From the NCBI RefSeq assembly GCF_001618145.1, contig NZ_KV392043.1, positions 62,001 through 126,000 of the forward strand: a DNA stretch of 64,000 nt, given 5' to 3'. The stretch is from Oceanobacillus damuensis. Lineage in GTDB: Bacteria; Bacillota; Bacilli; Bacillales; Amphibacillaceae. Shown here one piece after another: positions 1 through 8,978 of this stretch. Every line of letters begins with the position of its first letter. The stretch's first letter is position 1. Below the pieces are notes generated by a model that saw nothing but the letters and a program-made list of their open reading frames with translations, searched no databases and was not told where the DNA came from. The position numbers and the translations under genes were made by a program.

Positions 1-1
1 T

Positions 2-100
2 ATGAGGGTGCCAAAATTGGATGCACGAGAAAAGATCCACATCGATGATAATGCTTATTCTGTTAGCCGGGATAGGAAAACTTGTCCACTATTTATATAG
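2..100 (+). CDS. Possible 3' end of an upstream gene
   Basis: An open frame enters at the left edge and stops with TAG at 98-100, giving about 32 residues that read like an ordinary charged protein tail (ends CPLFI). No ribosome site can be judged because the 5' part lies outside the window. It could be chance; no family is recognised. A palindromic REP-like element starts 8 bp after the stop. Confidence 0.25.
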   Translation: MRVPKLDAREKIHIDDNAYSVSRDRKTCPLFI

Positions 101-107
101 AACAATT

Positions 108-200
108 GGACCAGGGTTCCTGTCCCTGTGGTCCCTCTCCCTGTGGTCCCCGCGCTATTTAAATAGAATAATTGGACCGACGTTCCTGTCCCCGTGGTCC
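108..200. repeat. REP-like palindromic repeats, two copies
   Basis: Two copies (108-134 and 174-200) share the pattern GGACC-n-GTTCCTGTCCC-n-GTGGTCC. Between them a partial copy and an AT-rich linker (atttaaatagaataatt) occur. The same family returns at 11748-11848 and 19609-19829. They resemble the REP-type palindromes that accompany Y1 REP-associated transposases in Bacillaceae; no transposase is present here. Not coding. Confidence 0.7.
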
Positions 201-348
201 GATTGTTTTCTTTGTGCGCATTAAAAAATTAATGATATTATGCTTTATATATGTTCGTCATGGGATTTACACTGAAGAAACTTATTATAAAATATTTCTT
301 CCCTATATATCTCATTTCTATAATTAAATATTACTGGGGGAAATTAGT

Positions 349-1620
349 GTGGGGTTCTTTCGAAATTTTTATTATGGATGGGTAATCGTTTTAATTGCTG
401 GGCTGGGAGTATTCTTTTCGGGTCCCGGCCAAACCTATTCCAATTCGGCATTTATAGATCAATATATAAATGAATTTGGCTGGTCCCGTTCTCAGGTATC
501 CGGATTATATTCCACCGCAACATTAATTGCAGGGATAGCAATGATTTTTGTTGGGAAATTTATTGACAGATTCGGTCAGCGGGCCATGATGGTATCAATA
601 GGTACACTTTTTGGGCTTGCCTGCTTTTTTAATAGCATGGTTTCCAGCATGTGGATGCTGATGATCGGTTTCTTTTTAATCCGCCTGTTGGGGCAAGGCA
701 GCATGACGCTTATTCCAAATACATTGGTGGCACAATGGTTTGTCAAAAACAGAGGTGTTGCCTTCAGCATTATGACATTAGGGAGCTTTGCGAGTGCCAT
801 GTCCCTTCCAATCATTAATACGTGGCTGATTAACACCTGGGATTGGCGGTTTGCTTGGCAATTTTGGGGGATTTTATTACTCTTTGTATTTGTGCCGATC
901 GCTCTTTTCGGTGTGCGTAATAAACCGGAGGACATGGGAATGGAACCAGATGGATGGCCAGCTGATGAGAAAACAGTGAAAAGGCCAGTAACAGGGTTGA
1001 AGGTTAAAGAGGCCGAGCAGGACTGGACATTGCAGGAAGCAAAGAAAACAAAAGCATTTTGGGCGATTCTTGTATGTGTTGGTATACCTGCAATGGTCAA
1101 TACAGGCATTACATTCCATATCATCTCCATATTCGGTACAAATGGTTTATCCCCGGAAATAGCCGCAATGGTCTTAAGTTTAATGGCTGTTGTGGGAATT
1201 CCAATGTCTTTTGTATCAGGTTATATAACGGATAAGATACAGACCAACTATCTGCTGGTGGTTATTTTCCTGATAGAGATTATTTTACTATTGATGTTAC
1301 TGGTGACAAACCGTTTTTGGCTGGCTATATTATTTGGAATTATATGGGGGCTTGCAAACGGTCTGGAACGGATAAGTTTGAATGTCATATGGCCAAACTA
1401 TTTTGGGAGGAAGCATATAGGAAGTATTAATGGTGTTGGTGTAACGATTACTGTAATAGGTTCGTCACTGGGACCACTTCCTTTTGGGATAGGATATGAC
1501 CTATTCCAAAATTATACACCCGTATTGCTCGCTACATTAATATTTCCAATCATTGGGGTGGTTTGTTCCTTGATTGCTAAAAAACCTGAAAAATCCCAGA
1601 TTGCCGAAACGCATAGCTGA
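349..1620 (+). CDS. MFS transporter, OFA/monocarboxylate-like
   Basis: 423-residue integral membrane protein with about 12 hydrophobic segments, split by a charged central loop near residues 200-235, the usual major facilitator layout. The N-terminus (FYYGWVIV) and the GKFIDRFGQR loop after TM2 resemble the oxalate/formate and monocarboxylate carriers of the superfamily, so a small organic acid is a reasonable but unproved substrate. GTG start with a GGGGG ribosome site six bases upstream. Monocistronic: 5' REP repeats, 3' terminator at 1629-1655. No neighbouring enzyme suggests the substrate. Confidence 0.85.
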   Translation: MGFFRNFYYGWVIVLIAGLGVFFSGPGQTYSNSAFIDQYINEFGWSRSQVSGLYSTATLIAGIAMIFVGKFIDRFGQRAMMVSIGTLFGLACFFNSMVSSMWMLMIGFFLIRLLGQGSMTLIPNTLVAQWFVKNRGVAFSIMTLGSFASAMSLPIINTWLINTWDWRFAWQFWGILLLFVFVPIALFGVRNKPEDMGMEPDGWPADEKTVKRPVTGLKVKEAEQDWTLQEAKKTKAFWAILVCVGIPAMVNTGITFHIISIFGTNGLSPEIAAMVLSLMAVVGIPMSFVSGYITDKIQTNYLLVVIFLIEIILLLMLLVTNRFWLAILFGIIWGLANGLERISLNVIWPNYFGRKHIGSINGVGVTITVIGSSLGPLPFGIGYDLFQNYTPVLLATLIFPIIGVVCSLIAKKPEKSQIAETHS

Positions 1621-1628
1621 ACAAATAA

Positions 1629-1655
1629 GACCCTTCATTAGATTGAGGGTCTTTT
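1629..1655 (+). terminator. Intrinsic terminator after MFS gene
   Basis: GACCCT/AGGGTC stem with an 11-base loop followed by CTTTT. A dispersed two-hairpin repeat begins 4 bp later. Confidence 0.8.
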
Positions 1656-1659
1656 GCTT

Positions 1660-1748
1660 GGCAGACAGGAAAGTATAAAACTTTCCTATCTGCATAAGTG
1701 CAACTAAGGCTGTCACCGAAAGGCTTGGTGACAACCAAGTTTTCTAAT
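1660..1748 (+). repeat. Terminator-following repeat, copy 1 (reference copy)
   Basis: About 89 bp. Hairpin A: GCAGACAGGAAAG / CTTTCCTATCTGC around TATAAAA, one mismatch. Then a linker TAAGTGCAACTAAGGCT, hairpin B GTCACC / GGTGAC with loop GAAAGGCTT, and a tail AACCAAGTTTTCTAAT. It directly follows the MFS terminator in the same orientation and ends at the 3' end of the convergent HTH gene. Other copies: 6793, 22327 (minus), 26186, 33698, 45082, 46620, 51103. Confidence 0.85.
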
Positions 1749-1750
1749 GT

Positions 1751-1933
1751 TTAGATTCGTTCTGCCTTTTTCAGTTTTTCGATGAACTCATTTAGATCTT
1801 CTTTTTTTACTCTCCAATGCCTTCCGATTTTAAATCCGGGAAGCTTTCCTTCTTGTACTAATTTATATGTCGTCATTTCACTTAACTGCAGATATTCCGC
1901 AACCTGTGAGATGGTCATTATTTCGTGCGTCAT
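1751..1933 (-). CDS. Excisionase-family HTH DNA-binding protein
   Basis: 60-residue protein that is almost entirely one MerR/excisionase-type helix-turn-helix: TISQVAEYLQLSEMTTYKLV followed by the wing GFKIGRHWRVKKEDLNEFI. Start ATG at 1933 is chosen because GGAGG lies 11 bases before it; the longer frame beginning TTG at 1948 would start inside that ribosome site. No integrase, phage gene or attachment site is nearby, so it is more likely a stand-alone small regulator than an excisionase. Targets unknown. Confidence 0.8.
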   Translation of the reverse strand: MTHEIMTISQVAEYLQLSEMTTYKLVQEGKLPGFKIGRHWRVKKEDLNEFIEKLKKAERI

Positions 1934-2083
1934 AAAGGATGCCTCCAAACTGTTAACTTACGCTAATCATATCATAATTGTTAAGTTTTTTATGAAATTT
2001 TATAGCGAAATACATTCAAATATAATTGATTATATTCAAATATAGTATTTTATACCTTTTGTTGAAAAAGGTAGGTAATTGAT

Positions 2084-2107
2084 GTTTAAACGAGTAATGA
2101 AGAGTAT
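2084..2107 (+). promoter_or_regulatory. Candidate sigma-B promoter before SulP/Usp operon
   Basis: GTTTAA (2084-2089), a 12-bp spacer, then GAGTAT (2102-2107), against the sigma-B consensus GTTTAA-N12-14-GGGWAW. A universal stress protein in the operon makes general-stress control plausible. This is the only signal seen in the otherwise AT-rich 1934-2238 gap. Confidence 0.35.
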
Positions 2108-2238
2108 TAATACAATGGTTGCGTTTTCTTCAGGTTTTGTAATTGTGAATTTCTGTGATATGATTCGTTTTGTTGAAAACGGAACTTAACTTTTGTGAGA
2201 GTCAAAAGTTACTATAAAACTATAAAAGAGGTGCTGAA

Positions 2239-3699
2239 TTGAAAGTACAAGAATTAAAACAGGAATGGTTTGGAAATGTGCGAGGCGATGTATTAGCGGG
2301 AATTGTTGTTGCTCTGGCCCTTATACCAGAAGCGATTGCTTTCTCAATTATTGCAGGTGTTGACCCGATGGTGGGCCTATACGCTTCATTCTGTATTGCG
2401 GTAGTTATTGCCTTTGTGGGTGGACGACCGGGAATGATCTCTGCTGCAACAGGGGCAATGGCGTTACTCATGATAGATTTAATTGCCGATCATGGACTGC
2501 AGTATCTATTGGCTGCAACCATCTTAACAGGAGTTATACAAATAATATTTGGAATATCTAAAATGGCAAAAGTGATGAAATTCGTCCCACGTTCCGTGAT
2601 GGTTGGATTTGTGAACGCACTTGCCATTATGATTTTCACATCACAGCTACAGCATTTTGTTAATGAAACATGGGTAATGTATGCACTTGTCGCGTTGACA
2701 TTGGCAATTATTTACCTTTTACCTCGAATTACAAAGGCGGTACCATCGACACTTGTAGCGATTGTAGTTGTAACAGTAGTTGCTGTTTTCGGTAATATAA
2801 ATGTGGGAACAGTTGGAGATATGGGAGCCCTGACACAACAGTTGCCTGTATTTCTGTTTCCAAGCATCCCATTTACATTTGAAACATTAATGATTATTCT
2901 ACCTTATTCTTTATCATTGGCAATTGTCGGATTGCTAGAATCCTTGTTAACAGCTAATATCGTTGATGATATGACAGATACAGAGAGTAATAAGAATAAA
3001 GAGAGCCGTGGACAAGGAATTGCGAACATCGTATCCGGATTTTTTGGCGGAATGGCCGGTTGTGCAATGATTGGACAGTCAGTTATTAATGTGAAATCCG
3101 GTGGAAATGGTCGTCTGTCTTCATTGGTAGCAGGTATATTTTTAATGTTTCTTATTATTGTACTAGGTGGAGTGGTTGTTCAGATTCCAATGGCAGCATT
3201 GGCAGGCGTCATGATTATGGTCGCCATCAGTACATTTGACTGGTCATCGGTTAAAAACCTGGCAAAGCTTCCAAAAACAGATGCGATCGTCATGGTTGCT
3301 ACCGTCATCATTGTTCTTGTGACGCATAATTTAGCTATCGGTGTATTAGCCGGTGTATTATTGAGCGCCATTTTCTTCGCAGCGAAAATTTCCAAAGTTA
3401 AAGTAACCGAGGAGCTGGTATTACGGGATCAGAAGAAAATCTATCGTGTTGAAGGGCAACTGTTCTTCGCATCTGTGAGTGATTTTCCGGCTAAGTTTAA
3501 CTTTGAAGACTCGGTAAAAGAAGTAGAGATCGACTTAACAAATGCACATCTTTGGGATGATTCTGCAATAGGGGCATTGGATAAAATAGAAATGAAGTTT
3601 GGGCAGAATCATGTTAAAGTTATTTACACGGGGGTCAATGCAGAGAGTAAGCAATTGAAAAACAAAATCGGCGGCCTCTCAAACGCTTCCGGACATTAA
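2239..3699 (+). CDS. SulP family anion transporter with STAS domain (copy 1)
   Basis: 486 residues. Residues ~10-390 form the SulP membrane domain (about 12-14 hydrophobic segments) with the N-terminal signature [17 protein letters not shown] and the [14 protein letters not shown] motif; residues ~400-486 are a cytoplasmic STAS domain ([19 protein letters not shown]). SulP proteins carry sulfate, bicarbonate or other anions; the substrate is not readable here. TTG start after AAGAGGTG. Followed 42 bp later by a universal stress protein. A close paralogue with its own Usp partner lies at 4866, so this is one half of a duplicated module. Confidence 0.9.
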   Translation: MKVQELKQEWFGNVRGDVLAGIVVALALIPEAIAFSIIAGVDPMVGLYASFCIAVVIAFVGGRPGMISAATGAMALLMIDLIADHGLQYLLAATILTGVIQIIFGISKMAKVMKFVPRSVMVGFVNALAIMIFTSQLQHFVNETWVMYALVALTLAIIYLLPRITKAVPSTLVAIVVVTVVAVFGNINVGTVGDMGALTQQLPVFLFPSIPFTFETLMIILPYSLSLAIVGLLESLLTANIVDDMTDTESNKNKESRGQGIANIVSGFFGGMAGCAMIGQSVINVKSGGNGRLSSLVAGIFLMFLIIVLGGVVVQIPMAALAGVMIMVAISTFDWSSVKNLAKLPKTDAIVMVATVIIVLVTHNLAIGVLAGVLLSAIFFAAKISKVKVTEELVLRDQKKIYRVEGQLFFASVSDFPAKFNFEDSVKEVEIDLTNAHLWDDSAIGALDKIEMKFGQNHVKVIYTGVNAESKQLKNKIGGLSNASGH

Positions 3700-3741
3700 T
3701 CTAATTAAAAAAATAATAATAATAGCTAATGGGGTGGGTAT

Positions 3742-4158
3742 TTGTTTAATCGAATATTATTGGCGGTAGACGGATCTGAGAATTCTTTACGATCAGCCCG
3801 GTATGCAACAGAGCTTGCTGAAAAGTTTAATGGAACGATTGATGTCATTTATGTGGTCGATAGCAGTACAGCGAAAGAAGATGTTCTGCATGCAACGAAT
3901 AAATTTGAAATTGAAAAAAAGCGAAAAGAGAAATTAAAACCGATGAGGGAGTTATTGGAGAAATCAGGTACAGATTTCTATACTCATGTACTGCACGGAG
4001 AACCAGGTCCGGAAATTGTTGAATTTGCAAATGAAAACGCAATTGACTGTATCGTGATCGGTAGTCGTGGGTTGAATGAATTACAGTCCTTTATACTTGG
4101 AAGTGTCAGCCATAAGGTGGCCAAAAGGGCGGATTGTCCGGTTCTTATTGTGAAATAA
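3742..4158 (+). CDS. Universal stress protein UspA family (copy 1)
   Basis: 138-residue single Usp domain. N-terminal ILLAVDGSENS strand-loop and C-terminal ATP-binding signature G-x2-G-x9-G-S (GSRGLNELQSFILGSVS) with VAKRADCPVLIVK at the end, so it belongs to the ATP-binding class. TTG start preceded by GGGGTGGG. It is the second gene of a SulP-Usp pair, which suggests that it senses ATP or stress and modulates the transporter, or is simply co-expressed with it. A strong terminator follows at 4182-4218. Confidence 0.9.
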   Translation: MFNRILLAVDGSENSLRSARYATELAEKFNGTIDVIYVVDSSTAKEDVLHATNKFEIEKKRKEKLKPMRELLEKSGTDFYTHVLHGEPGPEIVEFANENAIDCIVIGSRGLNELQSFILGSVSHKVAKRADCPVLIVK

Positions 4159-4181
4159 GACAGTAATCAGATATGCTAAAC

Positions 4182-4218
4182 AAAAAACCTGAGTTCACCT
4201 ATCGAACTCAGGTTTTTT
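4182..4218 (+). terminator. Intrinsic terminator of SulP-Usp operon 1
   Basis: AAAAAACCTGAGTTC / GAACTCAGGTTTTTT, a long perfect stem with 7-base loop. The A-tract on the other arm makes it bidirectional, so it can also end the small minus-strand gene at 4289. Confidence 0.9.
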
Positions 4219-4288
4219 AGTGTGTAGAGGGTTTCCAATATTCACCTTCCGGAAAAAGCAGCAAATCGCCGTAAATTAGCGTATCCGG

Positions 4289-4530
4289 TTAACCTGATAA
4301 TTTTTCAAACTGTTCCTGTAAGGGATTTTCTGGATGATTTTGCTCTTCACTCAACGTTCCTGGGACTTTCTCTTTTTCTCCACTGCAATTTTCCCTCGTT
4401 CTTCCAGGATAATTAATTTCGGTATATATTTCTTCATCTTATCGATATTATCTGTTTCCTTTAGTTCCTTCGATAGCCGTTTATACCTGATCTGGTCTTC
4501 TTTCGATAAGCCTTCAAAAAATTCCTCCAT
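4289..4530 (-). pseudogene. Small hydrophilic protein gene with probable -1 frameshift
   Basis: ATG at 4530 follows AAGGGGA and opens a 59-codon frame (MEEFFEGLSKEDQIRYKRL...) that stops at 4351. The last ten residues look random, while the alternative frame continues smoothly from the same point to TAA at 4289 (...VPGTLSEEQNHPENPLQEQF). One extra A in the five-A run (GAGAAAAAGAG) would join both parts into an 80-residue charged helical protein. Causes could be a genuine frameshift, a sequencing error in the homopolymer, or slippage. No family recognised. It sits between the two SulP-Usp modules, in opposite orientation. Confidence 0.6.
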
Positions 4531-4563
4531 GGCAGTCCCCTTAAAGTAATTGTTTTGATTACT

Positions 4564-4583
4564 AATTATAATATATTATAATT
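4564..4583. promoter_or_regulatory. Perfect 20-bp AT palindrome
   Basis: AATTATAATA followed by its exact reverse complement, 33 bp upstream of the small minus-strand gene and probably overlapping its promoter. The remaining gap to 4865 holds no convincing ORF; a GGGGGGATG at 4734-4742 opens only a few codons. Confidence 0.4.
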
Positions 4584-4865
4584 GAAGATAATTTGCATGT
4601 ATATGGTATAATTATTCAAAACAAAATATACTGTTTAAGGACAAGTAATGGCTGAGCGGTGATAAGGGATGGGAAAAAGGTACTTATAAATGATAGCGCA
4701 TTCATTAATTGAATAAGCAACAATTGACGTTTTGGGGGGATGCTTTATTTCACAAAAATCCAGTCTTAAGTAATAAAAAGTAGCCGGATTACCAAAAACT
4801 TACAGATATTCCGCCGATTTCTCTACACATACTATTATTGGTACTTGTGGAGGGATTAATATAAA

Positions 4866-6317
4866 ATGACTAAGATTACTTATGCACACACTTGGCTTGG
4901 AAATATGAAAGGGGATATACTATCCGGTCTGGTCGTCGCTCTTGCTTTAATACCGGAAGCGATTGCCTTTTCCATCATCGCGGGTGTTGACCCTATGGTT
5001 GGCCTATATGCTACTTTTACTATTTGTATCGTGATTGCGTTTGTTGGTGGAAGGCCGGGGATGATTTCAGGTGCCACTGGTGCGATGGCTTTATTGTTTA
5101 TTGACTTAGTTGCAGGGCATGGACTTCAATATTTATTGGCGGCAACGATATTAACTGGTATAATTCAGATCCTATTCGGTATATTTAAGTTAGCTAGGTA
5201 TATGAAGTTTATTCCTCGTTCGGTTATGGTAGGTTTTGTAAACGCTTTAGCCATCATGATTTTTATGCCCCAACTGCAGCACTTTGTTGGAGAATCTTGG
5301 GTAATGTATGTTCTGGCAGCAGTTACTTTGTTGATTATATATCTGTTTCCATATATCTCTAAAACGATACCCTCAACCTTGGTTGCATTGGTGGTGGTAA
5401 CATCGATTGCGATTTTTATGAACGTTAATGTTCGCAGTGTAGGCGATATAGGGTCTATCTCACAGACCTTACCAATATTCCTGATTCCACAAATTCCGAT
5501 TAATTTGGAAACGCTATCAATCATCTTCCCTTATGCCCTTGCTCTAGCTATCGTAGGTTTGTTGGAATCTTTGTTGACGGCTTCCATTGTGGATGATTCT
5601 ACCGGAACAGAAAGTGATAAGAACGTTGAAAGCAGGGGGCAGGGGATAGCAAATATCATAACTGGATTTTTTGGCGGAATGGCGGGTTGTGCCATGATCG
5701 GACAATCTGTAATTAATATAAAGTCTGGTGGAAGAGGTAGAACTTCTTCATTATTAGCTGGAATTTTCCTTATGCTATTGATTGTAATACTCGGAGATAT
5801 TGTAGTTCAAATCCCCATGGCTGCCTTGGCAGGAATTATGATCATGGTTGCGATCAGTACATTTGATTGGAATTCCATTCGAACGATCCACTTGGTCCCA
5901 AGAAGTGATGCAGCTGTAATGATTGTGACGGTATTAACAGTGGTTCTTACACATAATTTAGCGATAGGTGTTTTTACGGGGATCATATTAAGTTCGATCT
6001 TCTTTGTTTCCAAAATATCTCGTGTACATGTGGAAAGTGCATTGGAAGGAAATAAGAGAATATATAGCATTCGGGGTGAACTGTTTTTTGCATCTGTTAC
6101 CGAATTGCTGCCAAAATTTAATTATGAGGAGGCCAGTATTACAGAGGTGGAAATAAACTTGAGCCGTTCCCACATCTGGGATGACTCAGCGGTTGTTGCG
6201 ATAGAGAAAATTGCAGCCAGGTTCAGAGAAAACGGGAAAAATGTGGAAGTCACAGGCATGAATGAGGCCAGTACCGAATTGGTAGGTAGGTTGCACAATA
6301 AACTGGGATCACATTAA
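4866..6317 (+). CDS. SulP family anion transporter with STAS domain (copy 2)
   Basis: 483 residues, same layout as the copy at 2239: SulP membrane domain to about residue 390, then STAS ([19 protein letters not shown]). Long stretches of the membrane part are identical, for example [18 protein letters not shown], while the STAS domain and loops differ more. ATG start after GGAGGG. The gene is followed after 15 bp by a second universal stress protein, repeating the arrangement of copy 1. The DNA has diverged at many synonymous sites, so the duplication is not recent. Confidence 0.9.
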   Translation: MTKITYAHTWLGNMKGDILSGLVVALALIPEAIAFSIIAGVDPMVGLYATFTICIVIAFVGGRPGMISGATGAMALLFIDLVAGHGLQYLLAATILTGIIQILFGIFKLARYMKFIPRSVMVGFVNALAIMIFMPQLQHFVGESWVMYVLAAVTLLIIYLFPYISKTIPSTLVALVVVTSIAIFMNVNVRSVGDIGSISQTLPIFLIPQIPINLETLSIIFPYALALAIVGLLESLLTASIVDDSTGTESDKNVESRGQGIANIITGFFGGMAGCAMIGQSVINIKSGGRGRTSSLLAGIFLMLLIVILGDIVVQIPMAALAGIMIMVAISTFDWNSIRTIHLVPRSDAAVMIVTVLTVVLTHNLAIGVFTGIILSSIFFVSKISRVHVESALEGNKRIYSIRGELFFASVTELLPKFNYEEASITEVEINLSRSHIWDDSAVVAIEKIAARFRENGKNVEVTGMNEASTELVGRLHNKLGSH

Positions 6318-6332
6318 TAAGGGGGAATACAG

Positions 6333-6752
6333 ATGTATAAAAATATTTTACTTGCCACAGACGGATCGGAACATTCAAAACGGGCATTGGAGAATGCAAT
6401 CAATATCGCCAAATGTACTGAAGGATCCAAAGTTGATGTTGTTTATGTGATAGACGCCAGTAAAGCAAAATCAGATGTACTGAACAATTGGAATTCTGTC
6501 GATGTAAATGATTCACGGATGAAACAACTCAAAAATGCAGAAAAGCTTGCCAAGGAATCAGGAGTATCTTATGAAATTAAAATACTGCATGGAGAACCAG
6601 GCCCTACCATCGTAGATTATGCGGATAAAAGCGGATCGGATATCGTAATTATCGGAAGCAGAGGACTAAATGGATTACAGGAATTTATGCTTGGCAGTGT
6701 AAGTCATAAGGTAGCTAAACGAGCAAATTGCCCTGTGCTGATTGTGAAATAA
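6333..6752 (+). CDS. Universal stress protein UspA family (copy 2)
   Basis: 139 residues, one Usp domain with ILLATDGSEHS at the N-terminus and the ATP-binding signature GSRGLNGLQEFMLGSVS near the C-terminus; ends VAKRANCPVLIVK like copy 1. The middle (residues ~45-90) is much less conserved between the two copies. ATG start with AAGGGGG. Translationally close to the second SulP gene (15-bp gap), so probably one transcript. Terminator at 6762-6793. Confidence 0.9.
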   Translation: MYKNILLATDGSEHSKRALENAINIAKCTEGSKVDVVYVIDASKAKSDVLNNWNSVDVNDSRMKQLKNAEKLAKESGVSYEIKILHGEPGPTIVDYADKSGSDIVIIGSRGLNGLQEFMLGSVSHKVAKRANCPVLIVK

Positions 6753-6761
6753 ATTTGAAGG

Positions 6762-6793
6762 AAAGCTAACTGATAAAAGCTGGTTAGCATTTT
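6762..6793 (+). terminator. Terminator of SulP-Usp operon 2
   Basis: GCTAAC / GTTAGC stem with 12-base loop, preceded by AAA and followed by ATTTT. A degenerate copy of the dispersed repeat starts immediately after it. Confidence 0.65.
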
Positions 6794-6864
6794 GGCAGGT
6801 AGTATAAACTTACCAACCTGCATAAGTGAAGCATTTATAAGAAGTGGGATTGCTTTTTCTAATG
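6793..6864 (+). repeat. Terminator-following repeat, copy 2 (degenerate)
   Basis: GGCAGGTAGTATAAACTTACC-AACCTGCATAAGTG matches hairpin A and the linker of copy 1; hairpin B is degraded, but the TTTTTCTAATG tail remains. Same orientation as the terminator just upstream. Confidence 0.65.
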
Positions 6865-7473
6865 TTGGCTTTGATGTGATGGGGGTGGTTTTGAACAGTA
6901 GGTTTTCCTTCACATCATCGAGAGGAAATGATAAAACCTTTTCCAAGTAACAATTACAAAAAAGAAATTATTCCTGATTTAACGAGGGGTTCAGGCATAA
7001 GCCGGAAACGACTTTTGGGAATATGAAAATAAGAATCTCTGCAGTTGTATAATAAATTCGCCATGGCCAAAATAGGAACAACATCCCATGATCATAGATT
7101 GAATCGTTGCAGAGATTGGTACTAAAATTCCTGCACATTAGAGATAAATTTATAGAATAAGTAATTGCAAAAGCCGGATTCAAATTATCGGTTTTTTTCT
7201 TGGTTTAAAAGGGCCAGTCTCCTAATGTGAAACCACAAAATCAAAAAGAATCAATTGGCAGGTTGAGCGGTCCCTGAAACAGGGAAGCGACACGTGATAA
7301 ATAGCAGCATTACCGCCAGCATTTATATTTATGATGAATGTTTTAAGAAATATAACAGATGGTATACATAGAATGATTTCATTTTATTGCAATTTGATAA
7401 AAAGAAGTGGTACTCTGATTAAATATCAAATACAAAAGAGACTAATTTATTTATCTTGAGATGGAGGAAAAAC
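6865..7473. other. Long non-coding gap before the flavin oxidoreductase
   Basis: No credible ORF on either strand. A 10-bp perfect inverted repeat AATCTCTGCA (7034-7043) / TGCAGAGATT (7108-7117) encloses 64 bp. A weak terminator-like hairpin (AAGCCGG...TATCGGTTTTTTT) lies near 7174-7199. The promoter of the next gene is probably in the last 100 bp, but no clear -35/-10 pair was found. Confidence 0.5.
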
Positions 7474-8601
7474 ATGAACCCTAAATATGCTGCGCTATTT
7501 GAGCCGTATCAATTACCAAATGGAATTGAACTAAAAAATAGAATTATGATGGCGCCAATGACCAATTATTCTTCCAATCCGGATGGCTCGGTTACAGAAG
7601 ATGAGGTAGCCTATTATGCCCGTCGTTCAAAAGGAGTGGGGACCGTCATCACGGCTGTTGCCAACGTGACTGCCAGCGGAAAGGGATTTCCTGGAGAAAT
7701 AGGTTGTGACCGGGATGAATTGATTCCAAGTTTGGCAAAGTTAGCAAAGGCAATTAAAGGAGAAGGCGCGAAAGCTGTTTTGCAGATTTTCCATGCAGGA
7801 CGAATGAGCCCGCCGGAACTTGTTCCAAACAACGATGTAGTTGCACCAGGATCTATCCCTGCTGAGCAGGGGGGAAATCCGACAGTGCCCAGAGAATTAA
7901 CTGTTTCTGAAATTGAGGAAATTATTGAAGCATTTGGCGAAGCGACTCGTCGTGCGATTGAAGCAGGATTTGATGGCGTGGAAATTCATGGGGCAAATGG
8001 ATATCTCATTCAACAATTTTTCTCCCCACATTCCAATCGTCGGGGCGATCAATTTGGTGGCAGTGTAGAAAAACGAATGTCGTTTCCGCTGGCAGTAATT
8101 GAGAAAGTTCAGCATACCGTAAAAGAATATGCGAAAGGACCATTCATGATTGGTTATCGTTTTTCACCGGAAGAGCCGGAGACACCAGGGATTACTATGG
8201 GTGATACACTCCAGCTGGTAGATGTACTGTCTGATAAGGGGCTTGATTATCTGCATGTCTCATTAATGGACTTCTGGTCGAAAGCAAGGAGAGAAGCTGA
8301 TACGTCGAAAACACGTATAAACTTACTTCAGGAAACCATCAACAATCGTGTTCCACTTGTCGGTGTCGGGTCACTCTATACAGCAGACGATGCGGCCAAA
8401 GCAATGGAGACAGGAATAGAATTTATTGCGCTTGGAAGAGAACTCCTAATCGACCCGGAATGGGTTCAGAAGATTGAGCAAGGAAATGAAGCACAAATTA
8501 ATACGGTTTTAGATTTGAACGGGAAGGAAGCACTGGATTTTCCAGAAGCATTGTGGAAAGTCATCACCTCTGTTCCAGGCTGGGTTCCTGGAGTGAAATA
8601 A
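7474..8601 (+). CDS. NADH:flavin oxidoreductase, old yellow enzyme family
   Basis: 375-residue TIM-barrel FMN enzyme. It has the OYE signatures: RIMMAPMT near the N-terminus, VEIHGANGYLIQQFFSPHSN with the substrate-binding His/Asn region, and RRGDQFGGSVEKR; phosphate-binding GVGSLYTADDA and FIALGRELL lie toward the C-terminus. Such enzymes reduce activated C=C or nitro groups with NAD(P)H. ATG at 7474 is chosen because AGGAGGAAA precedes it; the longer frame from 7456 starts upstream of that site. Single gene with a strong terminator at 8623. Confidence 0.9.
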   Translation: MNPKYAALFEPYQLPNGIELKNRIMMAPMTNYSSNPDGSVTEDEVAYYARRSKGVGTVITAVANVTASGKGFPGEIGCDRDELIPSLAKLAKAIKGEGAKAVLQIFHAGRMSPPELVPNNDVVAPGSIPAEQGGNPTVPRELTVSEIEEIIEAFGEATRRAIEAGFDGVEIHGANGYLIQQFFSPHSNRRGDQFGGSVEKRMSFPLAVIEKVQHTVKEYAKGPFMIGYRFSPEEPETPGITMGDTLQLVDVLSDKGLDYLHVSLMDFWSKARREADTSKTRINLLQETINNRVPLVGVGSLYTADDAAKAMETGIEFIALGRELLIDPEWVQKIEQGNEAQINTVLDLNGKEALDFPEALWKVITSVPGWVPGVK

Positions 8602-8622
8602 ACTAAATTAAATATAATGGGG

Positions 8623-8658
8623 AGACAGCCTTTTCTTTTTAGGAAAGGCTGTCTTTTT
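8623..8658 (+). terminator. Intrinsic terminator after OYE gene
   Basis: AGACAGCCTTT / AAAGGCTGTCT stem followed by TTTTT. The remaining 320 bp to the next start (8979) carries no gene; TTGTTAAAATAATGG-type AT-rich promoter sequence is likely but not assigned. Confidence 0.9.
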
Positions 8659-8978
8659 GCTCTTTCCAACTGGCAGAGATTGCTTTATAGTAGCTGAACA
8701 AGTATCAAGACAAGGGTTGAGCGAAAATTTTTATTTCTCCTAAGTAGAGACTGGAGTTATTAAAACTGGATTGTTCCTAAATTTTTATATCTGATTCTCA
8801 GCTTTATAAACGAAACCCTTGTAACAATACCGCAATCCCGAATGACTTACAGTTGTATTATTGTTAAAATAATGGAATAGATATTAATATATAAATCTCG
8901 GTCCCTTGTTTCTTTTTGCCTGAAGACTTAAGAAGAAGCCAGAAGTCTATTAGAATGGAACCGATAAAAGGAGGATAT

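Noticed and set aside
1751-1933. Prophage or integrative element marked by an excisionase-like gene
   Set aside because: No integrase, phage gene or direct-repeat attachment site was found around it.
5165-5524. Long antisense ORFs inside the SulP, MFS and other membrane genes (for example 5165-5524, 576-1130)
   Set aside because: They mirror codon bias of the real genes on the other strand, lack ribosome sites and have implausible composition.
8711-8821. CAAGGGTT / AACCCTTG inverted repeat with a 95-bp loop
   Set aside because: Eight-base arms at this distance are expected by chance in AT-rich DNA.
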